The notes: generated by a model not told the origin, from the letters alone. Shown: positions 44,715 through 53,308, counted from the stretch's first letter. The stretch: 64,000 nt of DNA from Streptomyces sp. NBC_00775 (GCF_036347135.1 NZ_CP108938.1:434001-498000); one strand, 5' to 3'. Made by a program: numbers and translations.

Positions 44715-45575
44715 ATGGACATCGTCGACACGCACTGCCACATCATCTCCGAGGACCGGGTCGGGTACCCGTGGTCGCCGATCGGCGGGAAGCCATCGGC
44801 CTGGGCCGCCTCCCGCCCGGTCACCGCCGAGGGCATGGCCGCCCGCATGGACGAGGCGGGCGTCCGGCAGGCCGTCCTCGTCCAGGCGACCACCGCCTAC
44901 GGCTACGACAACTCCTACGTCCTCGACAGCCGGCGCCGGCGACCGGACCGTTTCCTCGCCGTCGGCACCTTCGACCCGCTCGCCCCGGACGCCGCTTCGC
45001 GCCTCGCCGCCGCCGTCGGCGACGGTGGGCTGGCCGGAGTGCGGCTGTTCACCAGCGGCAGCACCGTCCCCACCCAGGGCGAGTGGTTCGCCGCACCCCA
45101 GACGTACGAGTTCTGGCGGACCGCCGGCGAGCTGGGCGTCACCGTGTGCCTGCAGATGCGGCTCGGCCCGGCGACGCGGCAGCTCGTGGAGGTCCTGGAG
45201 CGGTTCCCCACCGTACGGGTACTCCTCGACCACATCGGATACCCCGACATCGCGTCCTCCCCGGGGCGCGCCAGCAAGGAGGTGGCCGAGCTCGCCGCCC
45301 ATCCGGGCCTGTATCTGAAGCTCACCCACCGCAATCTCGAACCGCTGCGCGATGTCGGGGACGAGGCCGTGGAGTTCCTCACGCCCGTCGTCGAGTCGTT
45401 CGGCGCCGGCCGTATCGCCTGGGGCTCGAACTGCCCGGCCGCCGAGCAGTCGCTGCCGGACCTCCTCGGCCTCGCGCGGAGTGTCCTTGCGCCGCTGCCG
45501 ACGGCGGCGCGGGAGGAGATCTTCGCGGGAACGGCCCGGCGGCTGTATCCGGCGCTCGCCGGATCAGGGGGCTGA
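44715..45575 (+). CDS. LigI-like amidohydrolase (2-pyrone-4,6-dicarboxylate lactonase family)
   Basis: 286 residues. MDIVDTHCHIISEDRVGYPW gives the His-x-His metal-site motif; then VLVQATTAYGYDNSYVLD, GLAGVRLFTSGSTVP, VRVLLDHIGYPDIASSPGR and RIAWGSNCPAAEQSLP with the late catalytic Asp position occupied by Asn (SNCPA, usually SDYP or TDWP). The family hydrolyses pyrone lactones or decarboxylates carboxylic acids. LigI opens 2-pyrone-4,6-dicarboxylate to the substrate of LigJ, so its presence with a LigJ-like gene is meaningful, although the Asp-to-Asn change makes a different chemistry possible. ATG 44715 follows CAGGAG. Confidence 0.7.
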   Translation: MDIVDTHCHIISEDRVGYPWSPIGGKPSAWAASRPVTAEGMAARMDEAGVRQAVLVQATTAYGYDNSYVLDSRRRRPDRFLAVGTFDPLAPDAASRLAAAVGDGGLAGVRLFTSGSTVPTQGEWFAAPQTYEFWRTAGELGVTVCLQMRLGPATRQLVEVLERFPTVRVLLDHIGYPDIASSPGRASKEVAELAAHPGLYLKLTHRNLEPLRDVGDEAVEFLTPVVESFGAGRIAWGSNCPAAEQSLPDLLGLARSVLAPLPTAAREEIFAGTARRLYPALAGSGG

Positions 45576-45637
45576 CGTGCGGTCGGCTAGGGTTCCCGCC
45601 GCGGTTCTCATCCTCACAGGACACAGGGGCGGTCAAG

Positions 45638-46324
45638 GTGCAGCAGAGCGACGGCGACGAGGTCGAGGGCGGGGCGAGGACGTCGACCACCCGCTACAGC
45701 CAGGCGTACGAGGGGCTTCGCTCGCTGCTGCTGTCGGGGAGCATGGCGCCCGGCACGCGGCTGACCGAGGCGGATCTGACCAGGATGTTCAACGTGTCGC
45801 GGAGCACCATGCGCGCGGTGCTGGTGCGCCTGGCCCAGGAGGGCTATGTCCTCAGCGAGGTCAACCGCGGCGTACGGACGAGGAGTTTCTCCGTCGAGGA
45901 GGCGGTGGACATCCTGGAGGCCCGCGAGACGCTGGAGTCCGCCCTCGCCGGGAAGGCCGCGGAACGGGCCACCGAGGAGGAGATCGCCGAACTGCGGCGC
46001 ACCCTCGCGGAGATGGAGGACGCGCAGTCCCGCGGCGACCAGGACGCCTACTCGCCACTCAACCGGCGCTTCCACCAGCAGGTCAAGCAGGCCGCGCACC
46101 AGACCACCCTGGCCCGCGCCTACGACACGCTGCTCTACCCGCTCGTGATGCGCCAGTACCGCAACCTGGCCGCCCAGCACCCGAGGTCCGGGTCGCTGGA
46201 GGAGCACCAGGCGATCTTCCTCGCCATCGTCACCCGCAACCCCGACGCGGCCGTCGCCGCGATGCGCCACCACGTCGGCTCCGCCCGCAGGGCGCTGCTG
46301 CTGGACAAGCCCCCAGAGCCGTAG
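45638..46324 (+). CDS. GntR family regulator, FadR/FCD subfamily
   Basis: 228 residues. The winged HTH (GTRLTEADLTRMFNVSRSTM, then RAVLVRLAQEGYV) is followed by the all-helical FCD ligand domain (EAVDILEARETLESALAGKA, LNRRFHQQVKQA, EEHQAIFLAIVTRNPDAAVA) in which the Asp/His metal-ligand positions appear kept. It likely represses the operon and responds to a carboxylate intermediate. TTGT-N3-ACAA palindromes lie before the operon's first gene. GTG 45638 is the start, with AGGGGCGG upstream. It is encoded inside the operon between catabolic genes, so its own level would rise on induction. Confidence 0.85.
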   Translation: MQQSDGDEVEGGARTSTTRYSQAYEGLRSLLLSGSMAPGTRLTEADLTRMFNVSRSTMRAVLVRLAQEGYVLSEVNRGVRTRSFSVEEAVDILEARETLESALAGKAAERATEEEIAELRRTLAEMEDAQSRGDQDAYSPLNRRFHQQVKQAAHQTTLARAYDTLLYPLVMRQYRNLAAQHPRSGSLEEHQAIFLAIVTRNPDAAVAAMRHHVGSARRALLLDKPPEP

Positions 46325-46359
46325 GTCACCTGACGGCCCGCCGGGGCGGGAGGGACCCC

Positions 46360-47949
46360 ATGCGCGACCCCGTGGACACCGAATCGGGCCCGGTCGAGGG
46401 CATTTTGGGCCGGGACCGTTCCGTCACCGTCTTCCGCGGTATCCCCTACGCGGCCCCGCCCGTCGGGGAGTTGCGCTGGCGCCCGCCCCGCCCGCCACTG
46501 CGGTGGGAGGGGGTGCGGCGGGCCGACCGCTTCGGCCCGATGTGCCCGCAGGCACCCACCGACGCGGCCGCGACCGGCGTCGACGTCCCCATGAGCGAGG
46601 ACTGCCTGAACCTCAACATCTGGACGGGCGCGGCCACTTCGGCGGAGCGCCGCCCGGTGCTCGTCTGGATCTACGGCGGCGGTTTCCGCGAGGGCACGGG
46701 CGCGCACCCCCGCTACGACGGTGCGAACCTGGCTCGCAGGGGCCTCGTCGTGATCACCTTCAACTACCGGCTCGGAGCGTTCGGTTTCCTCGCCACTCCC
46801 GAACTGAGCGGCGAGTCCGGGCACCACGCCTGCGGCAACTACGGGCTGCTCGACTGCGTCGCCGCGCTGCGCTGGGTGCGCGACAACATCGCGCACTTCG
46901 GCGGCGACCCCGACCGGGTCACGATCGCCGGCCAGTCCGCCGGCGCCGGCACGGTCAACTTCCTCGCCATGTCCCCGCTCGCCAAGGGCCTGTTCCACCG
47001 CGCCGTCGCACAGAGCCACGCCCGGTACGCGCGGGACCCCGAACTCCGCTACCTGGCCACCTCCTACCGCCTCCCGCACGACGCCGAGACCGCCGGAGCC
47101 GCATACGCCCGGGAGCACGGCGCCCGCACCCCGCGGGAACTCCGGGCGCTGCCCTGGCGGAAGCTGGTCGACGGCCACCACCCGGTCGACGGCGCCGTCC
47201 AGACCGGCAGCACGGCCGGACCACCACTGTTCCGCCCGGTCGTGGACGGCTGGGTGATTCCCGCCGGTTACGACGAGACCTACGCCAAGGGCCTGCAGAA
47301 CGACGTCGACTATCTCACCGGGAACAACCTCGACGAGAGCGGCGCCGTCCCCGAGGCCGCGGTCACCGCCCTTCGTACCGCACGGCGGGCGACCCGGCCC
47401 GGTGCCCCACCCGTCCACCTCACGCTCGACGCCCACCGCGCGGCGGCCCGGCGGAAGTTCGGCGCGCTGGCCGAGGAGTTCCTGCGGCTGTACCCGGCCG
47501 CCACGGACGACGAGGCGGCGCGGGCGAGCAGCGCGGCGGTGCGCGACAACTCGCGTATCTCCACCCACCTGTGGGGCGCGGAGTGGACCCGGCACACCAC
47601 CCGTCCCGTCCACACCTACTTCTGGACCCACCGCGCCCCAGTACCGGGGAGCGGCCCGCGCCGCGCCGCCCACGGCTGTGAGATCGACTTCCTCTTCGGC
47701 AACCCCGCTCCCGGCACCGCGCGGTGGACCGACGAGGACCGGGAGATCGCGGAGACCGTCTCCTCGTACTGGGTCAACTTCGCCGCCACCGGCGACCCCA
47801 ACGGCGCGGGCCTGCCCCACTGGCCGGCCTATTCCCCCGACGCGGGCACCGTCATGGAGATCGGCGCGCGCTGCCGGCCGATCCCGGTTGCGGACCCGGA
47901 CCGCACCGACTTCTGGACCCGTTTCTTCCGTACCCAACAGGCTTGGTGA
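46360..47949 (+). CDS. cytoplasmic type-B carboxylesterase
   Basis: 529 residues. A carboxylesterase domain without signal peptide: FRGIPYAAPPVGELRWRPP, EDCLNLNIW, oxyanion WIYGGGF, nucleophile S193 in AGQSAGAGT, GCEIDFLFGNP as the His region, though the usual His-Gly-Ser there reads HGCEI. It is paralogous to the Tat-exported esterase at 31846-33561. In the operon it may hydrolyse an imported ester to the acid used by the later enzymes. ATG 46360 follows GGGAGGGA. Confidence 0.85.
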   Translation: MRDPVDTESGPVEGILGRDRSVTVFRGIPYAAPPVGELRWRPPRPPLRWEGVRRADRFGPMCPQAPTDAAATGVDVPMSEDCLNLNIWTGAATSAERRPVLVWIYGGGFREGTGAHPRYDGANLARRGLVVITFNYRLGAFGFLATPELSGESGHHACGNYGLLDCVAALRWVRDNIAHFGGDPDRVTIAGQSAGAGTVNFLAMSPLAKGLFHRAVAQSHARYARDPELRYLATSYRLPHDAETAGAAYAREHGARTPRELRALPWRKLVDGHHPVDGAVQTGSTAGPPLFRPVVDGWVIPAGYDETYAKGLQNDVDYLTGNNLDESGAVPEAAVTALRTARRATRPGAPPVHLTLDAHRAAARRKFGALAEEFLRLYPAATDDEAARASSAAVRDNSRISTHLWGAEWTRHTTRPVHTYFWTHRAPVPGSGPRRAAHGCEIDFLFGNPAPGTARWTDEDREIAETVSSYWVNFAATGDPNGAGLPHWPAYSPDAGTVMEIGARCRPIPVADPDRTDFWTRFFRTQQAW

Positions 47950-47961
47950 ACAGGAGTTCCC

Positions 47962-48990
47962 ATGAGACACCACACCAGCGCCCGGACCCTCGCGCTGACG
48001 TCCGCCGCGGTGCTCGGCGCGGCACTGCTGACCGGCTGCGGCGGCGATTCCTCCTCGGTCGGCTCGGACGGGAAGACCACCGTCTCGGTGGGCATCAGCG
48101 GGAACATCTTCGACCTGTCCATCCGCGTGGCGGAGGAGAAGGGCTACTTCGCCCAGCAGAACATCAAGGTCAAGTACGTGACGCTGACCGCCTCGACGGG
48201 CACTTCGGCCCTGGAGTCGAGCTCGGTACAGTTCCTCAACGACAGCCCGACGAACTTCCTTTCCGCCCTCTCCAAGGGTCTTCCGGAGCTGGCGATCGGC
48301 ACCAACGGCGGCGGTAACCCGCTCGGTCTGGTCGCCAGTGACGAGTTCGCCAAGAAGCACAACCTCACCGCCGGCACCCCGGCGGCGGAGGTGGCCAAGG
48401 CCCTGGCCGACTCGACGGCCGGCGCCAGTTCCGCCAACACCAAGGCCGAGGCGGGGCTGTTCCTCAAGGCCAACGGCGTCGACCCGACCAAGCTGAAGTG
48501 GGTCTCGCTGCCGAGCCCCGCCGCCGACAAGGCCGCCCTCACCAAAGGTGAGATCGACTGGTTCGTCACCTCCGAGCCGATCCCGCTGCAGGTCCAGCAC
48601 GACGGTGACGGGATGGTCGTGGCCGACCCGCTGAAGGTCCCCCAGTGGTCCTACGAGGACGCCGGATACGGCCAGCTCGTGGTGGTGAAGAAGAGCTACG
48701 CGAACTCGAACGCGGCCACCGTGCAGGGGTTCGCCACGGCTGTCCAGCAGGCGACGGCCTACATCGCCGCGCACAAGGACGACACGACGGTGCTGAGCGT
48801 GGCGCGCAAGACGATGACGGGCGCGTCCGACGACGTCCTCAAGGCGAGCATCGCGCAGGTCGAATGGCCCAAGGACGACCGTCTGACCGACGCCGGCATG
48901 AACAAGACCATCGCGTTCGTCAAGAGCATCGGAGCCGTCCCGGACGCGAAGGCCGCCACGACCGACTGGACCAACAAGTACCTGCCATGA
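47962..48990 (+). CDS. ABC transporter substrate-binding lipoprotein
   Basis: 342 residues. Signal with lipobox LTGC (Cys about 27), then an NMT1/SsuA-like binding protein: VSVGISGNIFDLSIRVAEEK, GYFAQQNIKVKYVTL, ALESSSVQFLNDSPTNFLSA, KGEIDWFVTSEPI. It should bind an anionic organic substrate outside the membrane and hand it to the permease encoded next. It is the true binding protein of the operon; the three dihydroxyphthalate-decarboxylase-like proteins share the fold but not the export signal. ATG 47962 follows CAGGAG. Confidence 0.9.
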   Translation: MRHHTSARTLALTSAAVLGAALLTGCGGDSSSVGSDGKTTVSVGISGNIFDLSIRVAEEKGYFAQQNIKVKYVTLTASTGTSALESSSVQFLNDSPTNFLSALSKGLPELAIGTNGGGNPLGLVASDEFAKKHNLTAGTPAAEVAKALADSTAGASSANTKAEAGLFLKANGVDPTKLKWVSLPSPAADKAALTKGEIDWFVTSEPIPLQVQHDGDGMVVADPLKVPQWSYEDAGYGQLVVVKKSYANSNAATVQGFATAVQQATAYIAAHKDDTTVLSVARKTMTGASDDVLKASIAQVEWPKDDRLTDAGMNKTIAFVKSIGAVPDAKAATTDWTNKYLP

Positions 48991-49021
48991 CACGGCCGAC
49001 CCCAACCGCAAGGAGCAGGCG

Positions 49022-49909
49022 ATGGCGACCACAACCGAAAACGCCGTGATCAAGCCCGAGCCCGATACCGCGGCCAGGCAGGCCAAGCGCAGGAACGACC
49101 GGTGGCGGGGCGCAGCCGTCGTGGTGCTGCTGCGCATCGCGGTGATCGTGGTCGCCCTCGTCCTGTGGCAGGTGATGAGCGGCCCTGTCGTCCCCGAGTA
49201 CGCGGTCAGCAATCCGACCGACGTGGCGCATGCCCTGACCCGTCTGCTCGGCTCGGCGTCCGGGTGGACGGACGTCAGGGTGACGGCCGTCGAGGTGCTG
49301 GCCGGCTTCGGCCTGGGCGTCGCCGCCGGGACGGTGATGGGCCTGCTGCTGGGCTCCTTCCCGCTCGCGGGCCGGGTCCTCGAACCGCTGGTCGCGGCCC
49401 TCAACGGCATCCCGAAGATCGCGCTCGCGCCGCTGTTCCTGCTGTTCTTCGGAATCGGAGCCTGGTCGAAGATCACGATCGCCATGACCGGCGTCGCCTT
49501 CGTGGTCTTCTACAACGTCTATCTCGGCCTGCGCCTCAGGGAGCGCGAACTCGTCGAGGTCGTCCAGGTGATGGGCGGGCGCAGACACCACGTGCTCGGC
49601 TATGTGACGATCCCGACGCTCGCCGCGCCGTTCTTCGCCGCGCTCAAGACGGGCGGGCCGCTGGCCATCCTCGGCGTCATCGGCGGCGAGTTCATCGCCT
49701 CCTCCGAGGGCGTGGGCCACGAGCTGTTCACCGCGGCGCAGAACCTCGACGCGGCCGGCGAGTTCGCCGGCCTGATCATCCTCGTGGCGATGACGCTCGC
49801 CCTGAACGGCGTCCTGACGGCACTCGACACCTACGCCCTCAAGCGCCTCGGTCTCGCGGCCCGCCGTCAGGCGCCGCGTCGCACCCGGGCCACGGAATCC
49901 CCACGTTGA
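49022..49909 (+). CDS. ABC transporter permease (SsuC/TauC type)
   Basis: 295 residues with six predicted membrane segments; the first is at about 35-55 after a charged cytoplasmic N-terminus. The cytoplasmic EAA loop appears around ELVEVVQVMGGRRHHVLGYV and TIPTLAAPFFAALKTG, as in sulfonate/nitrate/taurine permeases. It partners with the lipoprotein immediately upstream and with the ATPase at the start of the operon. The ATG at 49022 follows AAGGAGCAGGCG. Confidence 0.9.
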   Translation: MATTTENAVIKPEPDTAARQAKRRNDRWRGAAVVVLLRIAVIVVALVLWQVMSGPVVPEYAVSNPTDVAHALTRLLGSASGWTDVRVTAVEVLAGFGLGVAAGTVMGLLLGSFPLAGRVLEPLVAALNGIPKIALAPLFLLFFGIGAWSKITIAMTGVAFVVFYNVYLGLRLRERELVEVVQVMGGRRHHVLGYVTIPTLAAPFFAALKTGGPLAILGVIGGEFIASSEGVGHELFTAAQNLDAAGEFAGLIILVAMTLALNGVLTALDTYALKRLGLAARRQAPRRTRATESPR

Positions 49910-49926
49910 GAGAGGCTTGCCCCGAG

Positions 49927-51147
49927 ATGAGCGATGCACCGCGAGTCCCCACCGCTGCCCGGCCCGACGCGCCGAGCAGACCGCCGTCCCGCAGAACCGT
50001 GTTGGGTGCCGTGGCGGCGTCGGCCGCGGCGTCGGTTCCGCTGCTCGCCGCCGCGCCGGCCGAGGCGGCGGCACGGAGCCGGACAACGGACCTCCTCTAC
50101 ATCGGCACTTGGGGCCGGGGCCAGGTGTACGCGGTCCGGTTTGACCCGGCCCTGGCGACCCTCACACCGATCGGACCCGTGGCGCAGGTCAGTTCGAACT
50201 GGGTGGCCGTTCATCCGACGCGCCCAGTCCTGTACGTCGCCGGCAGTGAGCAGGGAGGGTTCATCCGCTTCTTCCACATCGACAGGGCCACGGGCGGTCT
50301 TGGGCAGCTCGGCGAGATCGAGACGGAGACCGTACCGGCCGGCAGCGGCGGCCTCTCGTACATCGGCGTGGACCGCCGCTCGGACACCCTCATGGTCGCG
50401 GACTTCGCGGCGGGCACCGTGGTGTCCGTTCCCCTGGGCAGGGACGGCGGGCTCGGAGCGCCGGCGTCCCTCGTAGTGGACACCGGCTCCGGACCCAGCC
50501 CACGGCAGCAGGGTCCACACCCCCACCACGTGGTCGTCGACCCGAGCGGCCGGTTCGCGCTGGTCGCGGACTTCGGCGCCGACCGGGTCTTCGTCTACGG
50601 CTTCGACGGTGCCACGCGCGCCCTGTCCGCGGGCGCGCCGGACGGCCCGCGCTCCTACGCGACGGCACCGGGGTCGGGTCCGCGACGCCTGGTCTTCCAC
50701 CCCGACGGCACGACCGTCTACCTGCTGAACGAGCTGACCGCGGACATCCAGACCCTGTGCTGGAACGCCGAGGAAGGCCTGCTGACACACCGCCAGACTC
50801 TGCCGACCAATGCGCCCGGCCACACCGGGACCACGAGCGCCGCCGAACTGGCCATCAGCCGCGACGGCCGCTTCCTCTACGTCTCCAACCGCGGCGAGAA
50901 CGCCCTGGTCGTCTTCTCGACCGACCGGAGGACCGGCCTCCTCACGGAGATACAGCGCATCCCCTGCGCGGGAACCACACCGTGGAGCTTCTCAGTGCAC
51001 CGCGGCGGCCGGTGGCTGTTCGTCGCGAACGAGGCGAGCAGCACGGTCAACCTTTTCAGTATCGACCCACGCTCCGGTCGCCTGACAGACACCGGCACGT
51101 CCGTACCCGTGCCGAACCCTGACTGCATCACCTTCGCCTACCACTGA
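49927..51147 (+). CDS. Tat-exported lactonase-fold (7-bladed propeller) protein
   Basis: 406 residues. A twin-arginine signal (SRRTVLGAVAASAAASVPLL) precedes a beta-propeller of the 6-phosphogluconolactonase/carboxymuconate-cyclase family (LLYIGTWGRGQVYAVRFDPA, PHHVVVDPSGRFALVADFGA, GPRRLVFHPDGTTVYLLNE, AELAISRDGRFLYVSNRGEN). Family members open sugar lactones or cyclise carboxymuconates. An exported member here may act on a lactone before uptake. Last gene of the operon, 17 bp after the permease, with GAGAGAGG upstream at 49910-49915. Confidence 0.8.
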   Translation: MSDAPRVPTAARPDAPSRPPSRRTVLGAVAASAAASVPLLAAAPAEAAARSRTTDLLYIGTWGRGQVYAVRFDPALATLTPIGPVAQVSSNWVAVHPTRPVLYVAGSEQGGFIRFFHIDRATGGLGQLGEIETETVPAGSGGLSYIGVDRRSDTLMVADFAAGTVVSVPLGRDGGLGAPASLVVDTGSGPSPRQQGPHPHHVVVDPSGRFALVADFGADRVFVYGFDGATRALSAGAPDGPRSYATAPGSGPRRLVFHPDGTTVYLLNELTADIQTLCWNAEEGLLTHRQTLPTNAPGHTGTTSAAELAISRDGRFLYVSNRGENALVVFSTDRRTGLLTEIQRIPCAGTTPWSFSVHRGGRWLFVANEASSTVNLFSIDPRSGRLTDTGTSVPVPNPDCITFAYH

Positions 51148-51254
51148 CCCACGGATGAGGAGCGTCGGCGGCACACGGACCGGCTCGGCGCCGCCGGCCT
51201 GGAACGCGTCAAGGTCCGCGGCCCGTCCGGCCGGCCCCGCACCCGTCCTACCGC

Positions 51255-51863
51255 GTGGCCGCGGGACAGGCGTACCCCGCTCTAGGCCGAGGCGGCACCG
51301 CTCGCCTGCACGGCCGCGACAAGTGCGTCGAGTTGCCCGCGGACTCGGGCGGCGGTGACATGGGCGGCCAGTCCGCGTCCACCGAGGAGGTGGCACGCCG
51401 GGCCAACGTCGGCATCGCCACAGTCTTCCGGCACTTCCCCACCAAAGCGGCGCTGCTGCAGGCCGTTCTCGTACAGCGGTTCGATCACCTGCGCGAACAG
51501 GCCGAAACGCTGTTTCACGCCACTGACCCGGGTGCGGCGTTCTTCGACTTCTTCAGCCACCTCGTCACCGACGCGGCCGGCAAAATCGCCATAGCCGAGG
51601 CCCTGCTCGAAGCCGGTGGCGACCACGGCGGCGACGCCGCTCAGGCATCGGACGGACTGCGTCGAGCCGTCGGTGCGCTGCTTCAGCACGCCCAACGCGC
51701 AGGCGCCGTCCGAGACGACGTCGAACTGCCCGAGGTGTACGCCTTGCTCGTGGCCACATCACAGACATCCGCACACGCCCACCTCAAGGAGGAGGTACGA
51801 GACCGGATGCTCGCCATCGTCTTCGACGGCCTCGCGCCAGTCCGGGCTCGCGGCCGCGAATGA
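51255..51863 (+). CDS. TetR family regulator with degenerate N-terminus
   Basis: About 200 residues. ASTEEVARRANVGIATVFRH is the second half of a TetR HTH, followed by FPTKAALLQAVLVQRF and a helical ligand domain. The first HTH helix (usually RxxILxAAxxLFAExG) is missing: the preceding residues (DSGGGDMGGQS) do not fit. Either the start is inside a decayed 5' region or a frameshift has removed it. DNA binding is doubtful, so this may be a pseudogene. GTG 51255 is the furthest plausible start. The stop is followed by a GNAT remnant, so this 1-kb patch looks eroded. Confidence 0.55.
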   Translation: MAAGQAYPALGRGGTARLHGRDKCVELPADSGGGDMGGQSASTEEVARRANVGIATVFRHFPTKAALLQAVLVQRFDHLREQAETLFHATDPGAAFFDFFSHLVTDAAGKIAIAEALLEAGGDHGGDAAQASDGLRRAVGALLQHAQRAGAVRDDVELPEVYALLVATSQTSAHAHLKEEVRDRMLAIVFDGLAPVRARGRE

Positions 51864-51880
51864 AGATCTGAACTCGGAAC

Positions 51881-52049
51881 ATGCTCTGGTCAGGAATCGG
51901 CGCCTGGTCGGACGGGAAGCTCGTGGGCATCGCGCACTATCTGTTCCACCTATCTGTTCTACGCGACGCTCTGGCTGGAGGACAGCTGCTGTCTCCAGGA
52001 TCTCTTCGTCGACGAAGCGGCGTGCGGCCAGGGCCTGTCGGGCTCATGA
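51881..52049 (+). pseudogene. GNAT acetyltransferase remnant broken by a 13-bp duplication
   Basis: The frame from 51881 gives DGKLVGIAHYLFH, then phase is lost; a second frame gives YLFYATLWLEDSCCLQDLFV then DEAACGQGL and stops at TGA 52047-52049. Both parts are the central GNAT segment (beta-4 and the acetyl-CoA loop). The break coincides with an imperfect 13-bp tandem duplication (CTATCTGTTCCAC at 51937-51949, CTATCTGTTCTAC at 51950-51962); removing one copy rejoins the frames. About 55 of 150 residues remain. Confidence 0.75.
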
Positions 52050-52069
52050 ACGGAGCCGGAGCCGGATCC

Positions 52070-53098
52070 CTACCGACGAGCCACGGCGGCGATACGGTCG
52101 AGCGCCCGCCGCACGTCGGCGCGTGAGACGTCGCAGTGGGTGATCAGGCGCAGGCGGCCGCCCAGTGACAGGGCGAGTACTCCCGCTCGTCCGCATTCCT
52201 CGACCGCCTTTGCCGCATCGGGAACGTGGACCATGACGATGTTCGTCTCGGGTACCGCTACGTCCCAACCGAGTTCACGCAGACCGCCGGCGAGCAGTTC
52301 GGCGTTCTCGTGGTCCTCCGCGAGCCGGTCGACGCGTTCCAGTGCCACCAGCCCGGCCGCGGCGAGCACGCCGCCCTGGCGTACTCCCCCGCCGAGCATC
52401 TTGCGCACCCGCCGGGCCTCGCGCACGAAGTCGGCGCTCCCGCCGACGACCGAACCCACCGGTGCCCCCAGCCCCTTGCTCAGACATGCCTGGACGGTGT
52501 CCACACCCCGGGTGAGCTCGGCCGGGGTGGTCTTCTGTGCCACAGCCGCGTTCCAGATCCGGGCGCCGTCCAGATGGACCAGCAGGCCCGTCTCCCTTGC
52601 CGCGGAAACCAGTTCGGCGTGCTCCCGAGGCGATGTCGTCGTGCCGCCGGCCGTGTTGTGGGTGTTCTCCAGGCACAGGAGCCTGTTGCGCAGGGCGAAG
52701 TACGGGCCGCGGCCGGACGCCGCGGCGCGGATGGCCTGTGCGGTGATCCTGCCCGGACCGGCCGCCCAGGGCAGCGGCTGCGGCATGCCGCCGGCGAGCC
52801 ATGCCGCCGTACCGATCTCGCTGTCCAGCACATGGGCCTGTTGGGATGCGAAGAAGCGGTCACCTCGTTGCAGGTGGAGGAAGAGAGCCACGAGGTTTCC
52901 CATGGAGCCGCTCGGCACCCACAACGAAGCTTCCACGCCGAGCCGTTCAGCCGCTCGCTCCTCCAGAGCGCGCATGGTGGGGTCGCCGTCGAGGACGTCG
53001 TCCCCGACCTCGGCCGCGGCCATCGCGGCACGCATCTCCGCGTCGGGGCGGGTCACGGTGTCGGATCGCAGGTCGATCGGTGCTGCGCTGCTCATCAT
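52070..53098 (-). CDS. low-specificity threonine aldolase (PLP enzyme)
   Basis: 342 residues, fold-type I PLP enzyme of the threonine aldolase/beta-eliminating lyase family: IDLRSDTVTRPDAEMRAAMA, EVGDDVLDGDPTMRALEER, GSMGNLVALFLHLQRGD, LENTHNTAGGTT, the PLP-Asp region LLVHLDGARIWNAAV and the PLP lysine at about 208 in CLSKGLGAPVGSV. It cleaves L-threonine or L-allo-threonine to glycine and acetaldehyde. ATG 53098 follows GAGAGG; ATG 53095 is next to it. It is divergent from the LLM enzyme gene. Confidence 0.85.
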   Translation of the reverse strand: MMSSAAPIDLRSDTVTRPDAEMRAAMAAAEVGDDVLDGDPTMRALEERAAERLGVEASLWVPSGSMGNLVALFLHLQRGDRFFASQQAHVLDSEIGTAAWLAGGMPQPLPWAAGPGRITAQAIRAAASGRGPYFALRNRLLCLENTHNTAGGTTTSPREHAELVSAARETGLLVHLDGARIWNAAVAQKTTPAELTRGVDTVQACLSKGLGAPVGSVVGGSADFVREARRVRKMLGGGVRQGGVLAAAGLVALERVDRLAEDHENAELLAGGLRELGWDVAVPETNIVMVHVPDAAKAVEECGRAGVLALSLGGRLRLITHCDVSRADVRRALDRIAAVARR

Positions 53099-53308
53099 GG
53101 CCTCTCGGGTGAACTGTGGCCCGGCCGAAGCCGGTCCCTCGCGGTTCATGGACCACGGAAGACCGCCCGTGCTCCTGGTGGATCAGCGCCATTGTGAGCG
53201 CAGACCACCGGACACGGGGCCCTCCCGGTCTGCCCACAGTGATCGCCTGCCAGAATTGGGGCAGCATTGGTGTGCGGCAGAGCTTGCCGCGGACGATGGA
53301 GGAGCCCT

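Noticed and set aside
46135..49485. 1116-codon open frame on the minus strand opposite the esterase, lipoprotein and permease genes
   Set aside because: It is antisense to genes with clear families; the translation is low-complexity Arg/Gly/Val-rich with no domain. Long antisense frames are expected at this GC content.
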